Of a stretch of DNA of 38,165 nucleotides, positions 1-8,571 are shown one piece after another. The notes under the pieces are model-generated. The model was not told the origin of the DNA, did not search any database, and saw only the letters and a program-made list of their open reading frames with translations. The position numbers and the translations under genes are program-made. Location: the NCBI RefSeq assembly GCF_001642795.1, contig NZ_LKEH01000048.1, positions 1 to 38,165 of the forward strand, read 5' to 3'. Source of the DNA: Pseudomonas viridiflava. Its GTDB lineage: Bacteria > Pseudomonadota > Gammaproteobacteria > Pseudomonadales > Pseudomonadaceae. Every line of letters starts with the position of its first letter. Within the stretch, counting starts at the first letter, position 1.

Positions 1-74
1 GGCGATGAACGATGACGCGATTTTCCTGACATACCGCGTCGACTGCATCGCCGGCAAGCCGCCTCCCACAGTCT
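1..74. repeat. REP palindrome pair cut by the window edge
   Basis: Bases 46-69 (starting CATCGCCGGCAAGCCG) are an exact 24-base copy of a unit also found at 38119-38142 and, inverted, at 38057-38080. Bases 1-7 (GGCGATG) match the end of the inverted unit, so the window starts inside the left arm of an inverted REP pair (REPIN). Such palindromes are common between genes in Pseudomonas. The pair lies downstream of the MFS gene. Confidence 0.75.
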
Positions 75-99
75 GGTGTATTCAACGCTCAACCAACGC

Positions 100-1368
100 T
101 TAGCCCCGTCCCGCCAGCGGCTGCAATTTCGCCAGTCGCCATGCCACACCCAGCGCCATCAGCAGCAACACGCCAATGAATAGCCCGATGCCGTTCCAGC
201 CCGCGTAATGCCAGAACACGCCGCCGCCGGTACCGGCCACGCTCGAGCCTGCGTAGTAGCAGAACAAATACAGCGAGGTCGCCTGGCCTCTGGCGACGGT
301 GGCCCTGCGGCCGACCCAACTGCTGGCCACCGAGTGAGCGCCGAAGAAGCCGAAGGTGAAGATCAGCACGCCTGTGATCACGACTGGCAATGGCGTGAAG
401 AGCGTCAGGCTCAGGCCGAACAGCATCATCACGATCACTGCCCACAGCACGCGGCGACGGCCCAGTCGGTCAGCCAGTGAGCCAACCTTTGCCGAACTGT
501 AGATGCCGGACAGGTACACCACCGAGAACACGCCCACCACGGCCTGACTCAGGTGATACGGTTCGCTCAGCAAGCGATAGGCGATGTAGTTGAAGAGCGT
601 GACGAACGCGCCCATCAGCAGGAAAGCGGTCAGAAACAGCAGCGGCAGGCCCTTGTCGCGGAACTGCACAACAAAGCCATCCAGCAGGCTGCGCGGATGC
701 AGCGAGCGGGCGCGGAAGTTGCGCGACTCAGGCAGGATTCGCCAGAACACCGCCGCTGCGATCAACGCCAGACCGCCGACCACCAGCATCGCGGCGTGCC
801 AACTGACGTAATCGATCATGACCCCGACGATCAATCGTCCGCTCATGCCGCCCACCGCGCTGCCGCCGATATACAGCCCCATCGCCAGCCCCAGGTGCGT
901 GGGGTGTATTTCTTCGCTGAGGTAGGTCATGGCCACCGCCGCCAGACCACTGAGCGACAGGCCGACCAGCGCCCGGGTGACGAGCACGGCCTCCCAACTC
1001 GGCATCAACGCACTGGCGATGGTGAACAGTGAAGCGCAGAACAGGGCCATGACCATCACCGACTTGCGCCCCAGCCGGTCGGAAACCGGACCGGTGATCA
1101 ACAGGCCGATGGCGAGCATGGCGGTGGCGACCGAAAGGATCAGGCTGCTCTGGGCAGCGGTGATGGAAAACTCCTGCGAGAGCATCGGCATCATCGGTTG
1201 CACGCAGTACAGCAGGGTGAACGTCGAGAAGCCGCCTGCGAACAGGGCCAGCGCGGTGCGCTTGAACAGCGGCGTGTTTTTTTCGATGTAGCTGTCACCC
1301 AGCGGGACCGAAGACTCGGTAGACGCAGTATTTGACTTGATGGCGGATGGAGCGGCGGCAGGGTTCAC
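100..1368 (-). CDS. MFS transporter (YnfM-like drug/metabolite exporter)
   Basis: A 422-residue inner-membrane protein of the major facilitator superfamily, expected to have 12 membrane helices and to export a small molecule by proton antiport. A motif A-like loop is visible as GPVSDRLGRKS between helices 2 and 3, with a second copy, GSLADRLGRRR, in the C-terminal half, as expected of the duplicated fold. Length is usual for the family. I chose the GTG at 1368 because a GAGG ribosome site lies six bases upstream; a TTG two codons earlier has no such spacing. The gene diverges from a LysR regulator, which probably controls it. The substrate cannot be told from sequence. Confidence 0.9.
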   Translation of the reverse strand: MNPAAAPSAIKSNTASTESSVPLGDSYIEKNTPLFKRTALALFAGGFSTFTLLYCVQPMMPMLSQEFSITAAQSSLILSVATAMLAIGLLITGPVSDRLGRKSVMVMALFCASLFTIASALMPSWEAVLVTRALVGLSLSGLAAVAMTYLSEEIHPTHLGLAMGLYIGGSAVGGMSGRLIVGVMIDYVSWHAAMLVVGGLALIAAAVFWRILPESRNFRARSLHPRSLLDGFVVQFRDKGLPLLFLTAFLLMGAFVTLFNYIAYRLLSEPYHLSQAVVGVFSVVYLSGIYSSAKVGSLADRLGRRRVLWAVIVMMLFGLSLTLFTPLPVVITGVLIFTFGFFGAHSVASSWVGRRATVARGQATSLYLFCYYAGSSVAGTGGGVFWHYAGWNGIGLFIGVLLLMALGVAWRLAKLQPLAGRG

Positions 1369-1485
1369 GGTCAACCTCGGAGCACGGTTCGGGCAGGCAA
1401 TGAAAAAATCATATAGCTGGCTAATGATTCAATCCAATATATTGTTCGACCTGTTTGATATGTAAAACGACTTGATTGAGGTTGT
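1369..1485. promoter_or_regulatory. Divergent promoter region between MFS and lysR
   Basis: This AT-rich gap separates two divergent genes. It holds a perfect 10-base palindrome CAATATATTG at 1435-1444, a plausible core for LysR-type binding (T-N11-A style dyads). In this arrangement the regulator usually represses itself and activates the divergent gene. No promoter boxes were assigned with confidence. Confidence 0.4.
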
Positions 1486-2370
1486 ATGGAACTGCGCCAT
1501 CTGCGTTACTTCATCGCCGTGGCCGAGGAGCTGCATTTCGGCCGTGCCGCCCAGGTGCTGGGCATTTCCCAGCCGCCGCTGAGCCAGCAGATTCAGGCGC
1601 TGGAGCAGGAGCTGGGTACGCGTCTGTTCGACCGCACCAATCGGCGCGTCGAGTTGAGTGAGTCGGGCCGGCTGTTTCTCGACGACGCGCGTCTGGTGCT
1701 GGCGCAGGTCGACAAGGCCGCCGACGTGGCCCGGCGTGCGCAACTGGGGCAATTGGGCGAGCTGAAGGTCGGGTTCACGTCTTCCGCGCCGCTGACGTCG
1801 AATATTCCCGAGGCAATCTTTGCCTTTCGCCAGGCGTACCCGCAGGTGCATCTGGACCTGACTGAGATGACCAGCCAGCAGGTCGCGGCGGGGCTGGAGG
1901 ACAAGAGCATTCAAGTAGGGATCATGCGGCCGCTGGAATTGCCTGATTCTCTGGAAGTGTTCGAGCTGCTGAACGAACCCCTGATCGCGATCATGCGGGC
2001 CGATCATCCGTTGGCGGCGGGCAGTGAAGACGGGATCTACATGGCAGCGCTGGCGGCTGAGCCGTTCGTGTTCTTTCCGAGAACCTACGGCAGCGGGATC
2101 TACGGTCAGATCCTGAGCCTGGCCCGTGCGGCAGGTTTCAACCCGTTGATCACCCAGGAAGCGGGCGAGCCCATGACCATGATCGGTCTGGTGGCAGCGG
2201 GGCTGGGGGTCACGGTACTGCCCGCGCCGTATCGCCGGATGCGCATCGACGGCGTGGTCTACCGCAACCTGCTCGACCCCGGCGCCACCAGCCCGGTGTG
2301 GCTGGTGAAGCGCAAGGACGAACAGTCAGCGATGGCCAGAGCGTTTTTTGAGCTGGCGACAAAGGGCTAG
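1486..2370 (+). CDS. LysR-family transcriptional regulator
   Basis: A 294-residue LysR-type regulator. The N-terminal winged helix-turn-helix is at about residues 1-60 (MELRHLRYFIAVAEELHFGR, then AAQVLGISQPPLSQQI), followed by a periplasmic-binding-protein-like effector domain from about residue 90 to the end. Length and architecture are normal for the family. It diverges from the MFS exporter, the usual layout for a regulator that controls its neighbour in response to a small ligand. The co-inducer is unknown. It converges on the APE operon end, and nothing suggests that it controls that operon, whose promoter is 18 kb away. Confidence 0.92.
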   Translation: MELRHLRYFIAVAEELHFGRAAQVLGISQPPLSQQIQALEQELGTRLFDRTNRRVELSESGRLFLDDARLVLAQVDKAADVARRAQLGQLGELKVGFTSSAPLTSNIPEAIFAFRQAYPQVHLDLTEMTSQQVAAGLEDKSIQVGIMRPLELPDSLEVFELLNEPLIAIMRADHPLAAGSEDGIYMAALAAEPFVFFPRTYGSGIYGQILSLARAAGFNPLITQEAGEPMTMIGLVAAGLGVTVLPAPYRRMRIDGVVYRNLLDPGATSPVWLVKRKDEQSAMARAFFELATKG

Positions 2371-2399
2371 GGCGCTGCTGCAGTAATGTCTGACTGAAT

Positions 2400-2483
2400 G
2401 CAAGCCGTCTCCCACAGTCCGGTGTTTGCTGCGCGATAGTGCTACGTCGAAAGACGTGGTGGCGCCTCCCACAGTTCTGGTGC
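2400..2483. repeat. Two degenerate REP-like tails
   Basis: Two related segments, 2400-2426 (GCAAGCCGTCTCCCACAGTC...) and about 2456-2483 (GCGCCTCCCACAGTTCTGG), share the CTCCCACAGT core of the REP unit at 46-69. Between them ACGTC-GAAA-GACGT can form a small stem with a GNRA-type loop. The stretch is the convergent gap between lysR and apeR and has no gene. Confidence 0.5.
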
Positions 2484-2489
2484 TCATCA

Positions 2490-2512
2490 GAGACCGCACA
2501 GTGTCCGGTCTC
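2490..2512 (-). terminator. Hairpin just after the APE operon
   Basis: GAGACCG (2490-2496) pairs with CGGTCTC (2506-2512) around a nine-base loop, six bases past the apeR stop codon. No T-run follows on either strand, so it may be an mRNA 3'-end stabiliser or a weak terminator and not a classical intrinsic terminator. Confidence 0.35.
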
Positions 2513-2517
2513 GCCAA

Positions 2518-3744
2518 TCACGCCCAGCGCTTGAAGATCAGCGACGTATTGACCCCGCCAAACGCGAAGTTGTTGTTCATGACGTATTCGTTGCTCATTC
2601 GCCGGGGTTCGCCAACGATGTAATCCAGATCGCCACACGCTGGATCAATCGCATCAAGATTGAGCGTGTGGATGTAGCGATCACTGTTGAGCATTTCGAT
2701 GCTGAACCACGACTCCAGCGCGCCGCAGGCACCCAGGGTGTGGCCGAGGAAGCTTTTCTGCGAGCTGAGCGGCATGCGCGAACCGAACAGGCTGCTGGTG
2801 GCGAGGGTCTCGGCGATGTCGCCCTGTTCCGTCGCCGTGCCGTGACCGTTCACGTAGCCGATGGCCTCGGGCGGCAGGTTGGCGTCTTCCAGGGCCAGCT
2901 CCATGGCGCGTCGCATGGTGATCTGCTCCGGGCGGGTGCTGTGCGCGCCGTCGGCGTTGCTGCCGAAGCCGACGATCTCGGCGTAAATGTGGGCGCCACG
3001 TGCCTGGGCATGCTCCAGTTCCTCAAGCACCAGCATGCCGCCGCCTTCACCGATCACCAGCCCGTCGCGGCCTGTGTCGTAAGGGCGTGGCGTGGTGTGA
3101 GGGGCGTCGTTCTTGAGGCTCGTGGCGTACAGCGCGTCGAACACCATCGCTTCGGTCGGGCACAGTTCTTCCGCGCCGCCTGCCAGCATGAGCGGCAGAC
3201 GTCCGAACTTGATCGCTTCGTAGGCATAGCCGATGCCCTGGCTGCCACTGGTGCAGGCACTGGACGTCGGGATGAGCCGCCCGGTCAGGCCGAAGAAGAT
3301 ACTGATATTGGCGGCCGTGGTGTGCGGCATCATTCGCACATAGGAGTTGGCGTTCAGACCGACTGCCACCGAGTTGATCAGCATCGCTCCGAACGCCTTG
3401 ATCTCATCGGTGCTGCCAGTGGACGAACCGCAGGCCGTGCCCATGCGGCCATCGCGAATGATCGGGTCGTTCAGCAGCCCGGCGTCGATCAGCGCCTGCT
3501 CCGAGGCGCCCACTGCAAAGCGCGACACACGCCCCATGCTGCGCAACTGCTTGCGCGTCCAGTGCGTGGGCACGGCGAAGTCATCGATAGGCCCGGCCAG
3601 TCGCGTGTTCAGTTCCGTGAACCGGTTCCACTCGTCCATGCGCCGGATGCCGCTGCGATTGGCGGTGAAATTCGCTTCGACGCTGGCCCAGTCGCTGCCA
3701 ATCGATGTAATGCCGGACATGCCGGTGACCACCACGCGTTTCAT
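2518..3744 (-). CDS. apeR: Beta-ketoacyl-ACP synthase (ApeR-like)
   Basis: A 408-residue FabF-type ketosynthase that condenses malonyl-ACP with an acyl chain. The catalytic triad is intact: Cys164 in SSACTSGS, His301 in NGHGTATEQGD and His335 in SFLGHTLGACGA. The ATG at 3744 overlaps the TGA of the upstream ketoreductase (ATGA) and has a GGAGG site nine bases upstream; a GTG two codons earlier is too close to that site. It is the last gene of the APE operon. In characterised APE systems ApeR is a second ketosynthase beside the ApeO/ApeC pair and is thought to act early, perhaps in priming. That specific role is inference here. Confidence 0.93.
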   Translation of the reverse strand: MKRVVVTGMSGITSIGSDWASVEANFTANRSGIRRMDEWNRFTELNTRLAGPIDDFAVPTHWTRKQLRSMGRVSRFAVGASEQALIDAGLLNDPIIRDGRMGTACGSSTGSTDEIKAFGAMLINSVAVGLNANSYVRMMPHTTAANISIFFGLTGRLIPTSSACTSGSQGIGYAYEAIKFGRLPLMLAGGAEELCPTEAMVFDALYATSLKNDAPHTTPRPYDTGRDGLVIGEGGGMLVLEELEHAQARGAHIYAEIVGFGSNADGAHSTRPEQITMRRAMELALEDANLPPEAIGYVNGHGTATEQGDIAETLATSSLFGSRMPLSSQKSFLGHTLGACGALESWFSIEMLNSDRYIHTLNLDAIDPACGDLDYIVGEPRRMSNEYVMNNNFAFGGVNTSLIFKRWA

Positions 3745-4472
3745 CAACACAGGCCTCCGTTGACGGCCAGCACCTGGCGCGTGATGTAAGCGGCTTCGGC
3801 CGACATCAGAAAATTCACCGCACCCGCCACTTCTTCAGGCGTGCCCATGCGCTGGGCCGGAATCATCTTCATCAGTTCATCCACCGGCACGTTCTCATCG
3901 AGCATGGCGGTGTCGATCAGGCCCGGTGCGACGCAGTTGACCGTGATCTTGCGTTTGCCCAGTTCGATGGCCAACGCCTTGGCCGCACCGATCAGCCCTG
4001 CCTTGGAGGCGCTGTAGTTGACCTGCCCGCGATTGCCGATCAGGCCGGACACCGAGGTGATGCACACGATACGGCCAGCCGAACGACGACGAATCATCGG
4101 CATGGTCAGCGGATGCAACACGTTGTAGAAGCCGTCGAGGTTGGTGCGCAGCACCTGATCCCAGTCCTCATCAGTGAGCGCCGGAAAGGCACCGTCGCGG
4201 GTGAGGCCTGCGTTGAGCACCACGCCGTAATAGGCGCCGTGGGTTTCCACGTCCTGCTCAAGAATTTCCTTACAGGCGGCACGGTCCGACACGTCGAATT
4301 GCAGGACACGGGCCTGGCGACCCAGCGCGATGATCTCGGCCTGCACCGCTTCGGCTTCGCTGCGGCCGGTGCGGCAGTGCAGGATCAGGTCGTATCCGGC
4401 CTGAGCCAGACGCAAGGCGATGGCGCGGCCGATGCCACGGCTTGAGCCGGTGACCAGTATGGATTCAGTCAT
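3744..4472 (-). CDS. apeQ: 3-ketoacyl-ACP reductase (ApeQ)
   Basis: A 242-residue short-chain dehydrogenase of the FabG type. It reduces the beta-keto group after each condensation using NAD(P)H. The Rossmann motif TGSSRGIG is at residues 8-15, followed by LNAG and the catalytic set Asn111, Ser140, Tyr153 and Lys157 (YSASK). Length is typical. Start and stop overlap its neighbours by four bases (ATGA), so translation is probably coupled. It is the only ketoreductase in the operon and should serve all polyene extension cycles. Confidence 0.93.
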   Translation of the reverse strand: MTESILVTGSSRGIGRAIALRLAQAGYDLILHCRTGRSEAEAVQAEIIALGRQARVLQFDVSDRAACKEILEQDVETHGAYYGVVLNAGLTRDGAFPALTDEDWDQVLRTNLDGFYNVLHPLTMPMIRRRSAGRIVCITSVSGLIGNRGQVNYSASKAGLIGAAKALAIELGKRKITVNCVAPGLIDTAMLDENVPVDELMKMIPAQRMGTPEEVAGAVNFLMSAEAAYITRQVLAVNGGLC

Positions 4473-4924
4473 GCCGGGGCTCCTTCAGCCAGGTAGTCAG
4501 CAGTGTTGGGTGGGCAATATACATTGAGGCGCGCAAAGGCGTTGATGTCCGGGCCTGTCAGGGTGCATTCGAAGACACCCATGCCGCTGTCGTCCTGCAG
4601 CGACCGCACGGCGTGGATGTTCAGTTCGCTGCCAGCCGGAAAGTGCGCAACGTTGCAGTCGAACTTGCGGCTGCCGAGCAGAAAGCCCAGCTTGACCGCT
4701 TCGCCCTTGCTGCGTGCCTGACAGCCGGCAAACGCCGCCACGCTCTGGGCCATCAGCTCCACGCCGACCCAGGCGGGCAGGCTGCCGTCCGCTTCGTTGA
4801 AGAGTCCGCCGGCGCGCACGGTCAGGCAGGTCTGGATCTGCTCTTCATCAAAGGCCAGCACCTGATCGATGAGGATCATGTCGCCAGCGTGCGGAATGAG
4901 TTCGGCGAGCGGCCAATCGATCAT
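4469..4924 (-). CDS. apeP: Hotdog-fold 3-hydroxyacyl-ACP dehydratase subunit (ApeP)
   Basis: A 151-residue hotdog-fold protein. The N-terminal signature LIPHAGDMILID and the later WVGVELMAQSVAAFAG helix are typical of ApeP-like dehydratases. In characterised APE systems ApeP forms a heterodimer with ApeI and removes water to create each double bond. Here the ApeI-like domain is not a separate protein: it is fused to the ligase encoded at 16278-17969. The ATG at 4924 overlaps the apeO stop and has GGAG seven bases upstream. The frame stays open for 49 more codons upstream, but that part lies inside apeO and does not look like a dehydratase. Confidence 0.9.
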   Translation of the reverse strand: MIDWPLAELIPHAGDMILIDQVLAFDEEQIQTCLTVRAGGLFNEADGSLPAWVGVELMAQSVAAFAGCQARSKGEAVKLGFLLGSRKFDCNVAHFPAGSELNIHAVRSLQDDSGMGVFECTLTGPDINAFARLNVYCPPNTADYLAEGAPA

Positions 4925-6117
4925 GGTGCATCTCCGATAATCAGGCTGATGTTGTTGCCACCGAAGGCAAAGGAATTGCTCATCAGGTAGCGGCTGTCGC
5001 CAGCGGCCAGACGTGCGCCCGGTACAGTCAGTTGCAACGCGGGTTCGGATGGATCGGCCGCGCCGTCCCAAACATGAGGCGGCAGGGCGTGTTCAAGGTT
5101 GTCGGGCGACAGGCTCAACCAGCAGAACGCGACTTCCAGCGCCCCGGCTGCACCGAGGGTATGGCCACTCAGCGGCTTGGTCGACGAGCACGGCACGCCG
5201 TTCGGAAACACCGCCTGCACCGCCAGGCTTTCCATGGCGTCGTTGTGAAAGGTTGCGGTGCCGTGCAGGTTCAGATAACCGATCTGCTCCGGCGCGAGCC
5301 GTGCATTGCTCAATGCCTGCTGCATGGCATCGCGTGCGCCACGCCCGGTCGGTTCCGGGGCCGAGATATGGTGCGCATCGCAACTGGCCCCCGCGCCCAG
5401 CAAGGCGATTGAGTGGTTGCCACCGGCTTCGCGGGTCATGAGAAACAACACCGCGGCTTCGCCGATGTTGATTCCGTTGCGGTTGCTGGAAAACGGATTG
5501 CACAGCTGCGGCGACATGGCTTCCAGCGAGGAAAACCCGTTCAGGGTCAGCTTGCACAGGCTGTCCACGCCGCCGCACAGCACGGCGTCGCAGAGCCCCA
5601 TGTCCAACGCCCGCCGAGCACTGAGCAAGGCCCTTGCACTGGACGTGCAGGCCGTTGAGATCACGTAAGCCGGGCCGGTCAGTTGCAACCAGCTCGCCAG
5701 AAAATTGGCCGGTGCACCGAGCTCCTGCTGCGCATAATCGTAGTGCTCGGGGAAGGTCTGCTCACGCAGCCACTGCACCATGCTGCTGCTGGCTTCATCG
5801 ATGCCGGAAGTGCTGGTGCCGATGATCACACCGATGCGCGACGCGCCGTAACGGTCGATGGCCTGACGAATGTCGCCCTCGATCTGCAAGGCGGCAGCCA
5901 GCAGCAACTGATTGTTGCGGCTGTGTTGCGATTGCAATGATGCGGGGATCACAGGCAGTGCATCCTTGACCGCGCCCACGGGCAGCGTGCGATCCGCCAC
6001 CCAGCCGTCTTCGAAAACCATGCCTGAGCAGTCGCCGGCGAACAGCCGGCGAGACACTTCGTCCTGGCCGTTGCCCAGAGCGCAGATCAGCCCCAGTGCG
6101 TTGAGGTGGGCGGTCAT
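4921..6117 (-). CDS. apeO: Beta-ketoacyl-ACP synthase (ApeO)
   Basis: A 398-residue ketosynthase with Cys157 (STACTSS), His285 (NLHGTATF) and His319 (LSGHTLGAAGA), so it should be catalytically competent. In known APE systems ApeO is the elongating ketosynthase and pairs with the chain-length-factor-like ApeC, encoded here at the other end of the operon (19800-20519). It differs from ApeR around the active site, consistent with two non-redundant ketosynthases. It overlaps both neighbours by four bases. Confidence 0.9.
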   Translation of the reverse strand: MTAHLNALGLICALGNGQDEVSRRLFAGDCSGMVFEDGWVADRTLPVGAVKDALPVIPASLQSQHSRNNQLLLAAALQIEGDIRQAIDRYGASRIGVIIGTSTSGIDEASSSMVQWLREQTFPEHYDYAQQELGAPANFLASWLQLTGPAYVISTACTSSARALLSARRALDMGLCDAVLCGGVDSLCKLTLNGFSSLEAMSPQLCNPFSSNRNGINIGEAAVLFLMTREAGGNHSIALLGAGASCDAHHISAPEPTGRGARDAMQQALSNARLAPEQIGYLNLHGTATFHNDAMESLAVQAVFPNGVPCSSTKPLSGHTLGAAGALEVAFCWLSLSPDNLEHALPPHVWDGAADPSEPALQLTVPGARLAAGDSRYLMSNSFAFGGNNISLIIGDAP

Positions 6118-6596
6118 GGCGTGGTCTCGCTGTTCAACGGGGTCACTTTGTAGCTCAGGCCGTCCTTGAGGCGGACAGTAAAGGCATTGGCCGACTGATA
6201 CTCGACCAGCCAGCGATTCTCAAGACGGCGCTGCATGCCCTGGCGATAGGCCGTCGGGTAGCGGCTGTTCAATTCCTGATCCGAGGTCATGGCAAACATC
6301 AGCGCGGCGAACAGTTCGCGGGCTTCAGGATTGGGCGGCAACAGGCCGTCTGCCTGCCACTTGCCGTCGATCAGCAACTGACGCGCCTGAGGAATGCCCA
6401 GCGGGTCCATCATCGACCAGCGCAGGCCCTTGTTCTCACGCTGGATGATCAACATCCAGTCCTGACGCTGATCCGCCTGCCTGCGCTCGATGTGCAACTG
6501 CATGGGCAACGCCAGCGTGGGTGCGGTGGTCGGCAATGGCGTCTGGCTGGCGCAACCTGCGAGCAGCAACAGCGAAAGAATCAATGCTCGGATCAT
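6114..6596 (-). CDS. DUF3261-type outer-membrane lipoprotein (ApeN-like)
   Basis: A 160-residue small lipoprotein. The N-terminus MIRALILSLLLLAGCASQ is a lipoprotein signal with lipobox LAGC, and the cleavage-site Cys is at residue 15. The residue after it is Ala, which does not suggest inner-membrane retention, so outer-membrane sorting is likely. Proteins of this type are conserved in APE clusters beside the MMPL exporter and LolA-like protein and presumably help place the pigment in the outer membrane. The biochemical role is unknown. It matches the place of ApeN, but I leave the symbol out because family members are poorly conserved. Confidence 0.85.
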   Translation of the reverse strand: MIRALILSLLLLAGCASQTPLPTTAPTLALPMQLHIERRQADQRQDWMLIIQRENKGLRWSMMDPLGIPQARQLLIDGKWQADGLLPPNPEARELFAALMFAMTSDQELNSRYPTAYRQGMQRRLENRWLVEYQSANAFTVRLKDGLSYKVTPLNSETTP

Positions 6597-7327
6597 GTTG
6601 CATCACCTCGCAACGGCTTGCGGGCCACCACGTTGACCAGCGTTTCCTCGCGCTGCCCGAAAGGCTTGGGCTTGCGCAGCTTCAAGGCTTCCAGCAGGCC
6701 GAAGTCCGTGGCACGGCTCCACCACAGGTAAGGGTAGGAGACATTGCGGGCTTCGAATTCAAAACCCTGCCGGCGGATCATCTCCAGGTACTGCGCGGCG
6801 CTTTTCTGAACGTGCATGGGGTGACGGAACAGCCAGCGGATCACCCAAGTGTCGATGTAGGCCTCGGTGGATTCGGCGAACAGCAGATAGCCGCCCGGCT
6901 TTAGGACGCGATAGAACTCGGCCAGCGCCTGTTCCTGCTCGACCAGATGGTGAAAGGTCTGATGGCAGAACAGCAGGTCGACGCTGGCGTCGGGCAGTTG
7001 CAGCGCGGCGCAGTCGCTGCCGATCAGTTCGACGTCGATCCCCAGCGCGGCGGCCTCTTCGCGGCTGCGCGACAGGCTGTCCGGGTCGGCATCGACACCG
7101 AGCAGTCTGGCCGGGCTGAAGACTTTGCTCAGGTGCCGGAACGATTTGCCCTGTCCGCAGCCTGCGTCCAGCAACACCGGCGCGGCAGGCAGCGGACCCG
7201 TGAACAGACTGCGCAGGTCATCGATGGCGACACGCAGCACCCGGTATTGCCAGATATTGCTGCGCAGAAACCACAGGCCAAAGCGGGTTTCTTCGACGTA
7301 GCTGTCGCTCAGGAACGGTCCGTTCAT
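6593..7327 (-). CDS. Class I SAM-dependent methyltransferase
   Basis: A 244-residue methyltransferase with SAM-binding motif I VLLDAGCGQG at residues 51-60, an acidic motif II (GVDADPDS), and the post-core LFCHQTFHHL and YRVLKPGGYLLFAEST segments. This pattern fits the Methyltransf_11/UbiE-like group. It overlaps both neighbours by four bases. APE and xanthomonadin head groups often carry O- or C-methylation, so modification of the aromatic ring is the likely job. The exact acceptor cannot be read from sequence. Confidence 0.88.
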   Translation of the reverse strand: MNGPFLSDSYVEETRFGLWFLRSNIWQYRVLRVAIDDLRSLFTGPLPAAPVLLDAGCGQGKSFRHLSKVFSPARLLGVDADPDSLSRSREEAAALGIDVELIGSDCAALQLPDASVDLLFCHQTFHHLVEQEQALAEFYRVLKPGGYLLFAESTEAYIDTWVIRWLFRHPMHVQKSAAQYLEMIRRQGFEFEARNVSYPYLWWSRATDFGLLEALKLRKPKPFGQREETLVNVVARKPLRGDAT

Positions 7328-8571
7328 GCATCATCGCTCGTGCAGATTTCCGAGAGCACGCGCAGGCGCCGCTTGGGTTCGCTGACAAACGGGTTGCGCT
7401 CGTCCCAGGCGTAACCGGCCAGAATGGAACTGATCATGCGGCGTATGTCAGGCGTTCCGCCCTTGTAGAAAATGACGTTTTGAAAGGTGTCGTCGTACCA
7501 GCCTTCGACGTAAGCGCGGAATGTATCGACGCCTTTCTTGAGCGGGACGGCGAACTCGGTTTCCCAATCCACCGCTTCGCCGCGCAACTGACGATTCAGC
7601 ACGCCTGCCGCCATGCTGGCTGAGCGCATCGCGATGGTCACGCCCGAGGAAAACACCGGGTCGAGGAACTCGGCCGCGTTGCCCAGCAGCGCAAAGCCCT
7701 TGCCGTGAAGGGTTTTGACGTTGGCCGAATAGCCACCGATGGTGCGTACCGGGGTGTCCCAGACTGCGTTTTTCAGCACGTTGGCCAACTGCGGGGTCTC
7801 CGCGACGAACGCCCGCAGGCAGGCGTCCAGGTCTTCAGGTTTGCCTTCGAACCGCTCGGCCGACGCCACCACGCCCAGCGAGCAGCGTCCCTCGCTGAAC
7901 GGGATGGTCCAGAACCACACATCGCTGTGCTCGGGGTGGATGCTGACGAGGATTTTCTGGCGGTCGAAAGGCGGGCTTTCGATGTGGTCTTCGATGTGCG
8001 TGAACACGGCCTTGCGCACCGGAAACCCTGACGGTGCTTCCAGGTCCAGCAAGCGCGGCAGCACGCGGCCGTAGCCGCTGGCGTCCAGCACGAAGTCGGC
8101 CTGCACGCTGTATTCGCTGCCGTCTTCGCGTCTTACACGCAGTACAGGCTGCGGACCGTCGAAATCGGCGCTGATGATTTCCTGCTCGTAGCGGATTTCC
8201 ACGCCTTGCAACTCAGCCTGATCAGCCAGCAGCTTGTCGAACTCGGACCGCTGCACCTGAAAGGTGGTCGGCTTGCCGTCGGTGAAGGTGTCGCCGAAGT
8301 CGAAATCGCTGTACTGCTCGCCACGCGCAAAGGCTGCGCCGTTCTTCTGTTGGAACCCGGCGGCCTGCACGGCTTCGAGCATGCCGGCTTCTTCAACGAA
8401 ATCCAGGCAGTGGCAAAGCAGGCTTTCGCCAATGGAGAAGCGCGGGAATACCTGACGCTCGACGATCAGCACATCGTGACCCTGGCGTTTGAGCAGCGCG
8501 GCAGCAATCGAACCGGCCGGACCGGCACCGATGACGACGACCTGGCGAATTTCCTTGTCAGTGATGGGCAC
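7324..8571 (-). CDS. FAD-dependent halogenase-like oxidoreductase
   Basis: A 415-residue flavoprotein. It has GAGPAG (residues 15-20) for FAD, then FPRFSIGESLL, a lysine at 76 in QQKNGAAF, a WFWTIP segment at 219-224, and a C-terminal DPVFSSGVTIA. These features (WxWxIP, a Lys near position 75-79, DPxFSSGV) are hallmarks of flavin-dependent halogenases; related geranylgeranyl reductase-type enzymes lack WxWxIP. The GTG at 8571 is preferred: it has AAGGA six bases upstream, and the frame before it has no halogenase-like residues. Xanthomonadins are brominated aryl polyenes, so halogenation of the aryl head is plausible but unproven. A hydroxylase is the alternative. Confidence 0.85.
   Translation of the reverse strand: MPITDKEIRQVVVIGAGPAGSIAAALLKRQGHDVLIVERQVFPRFSIGESLLCHCLDFVEEAGMLEAVQAAGFQQKNGAAFARGEQYSDFDFGDTFTDGKPTTFQVQRSEFDKLLADQAELQGVEIRYEQEIISADFDGPQPVLRVRREDGSEYSVQADFVLDASGYGRVLPRLLDLEAPSGFPVRKAVFTHIEDHIESPPFDRQKILVSIHPEHSDVWFWTIPFSEGRCSLGVVASAERFEGKPEDLDACLRAFVAETPQLANVLKNAVWDTPVRTIGGYSANVKTLHGKGFALLGNAAEFLDPVFSSGVTIAMRSASMAAGVLNRQLRGEAVDWETEFAVPLKKGVDTFRAYVEGWYDDTFQNVIFYKGGTPDIRRMISSILAGYAWDERNPFVSEPKRRLRVLSEICTSDDA

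Noticed and set aside
2668..3789. Long plus-strand open frame (373 codons) opposite apeR
   Set aside because: No family motif and wholly antisense to a ketosynthase with an intact catalytic triad. The same reasoning removes long frames opposite 8.7-9.5, 10.5-11.4 and 33.4-34.4 kb.
4925..5071. Longer N-terminus for the ApeP dehydratase
   Set aside because: These 49 codons lie within apeO in another frame and lack similarity to hotdog proteins; the internal ATG has a good ribosome site and ATGA overlap.
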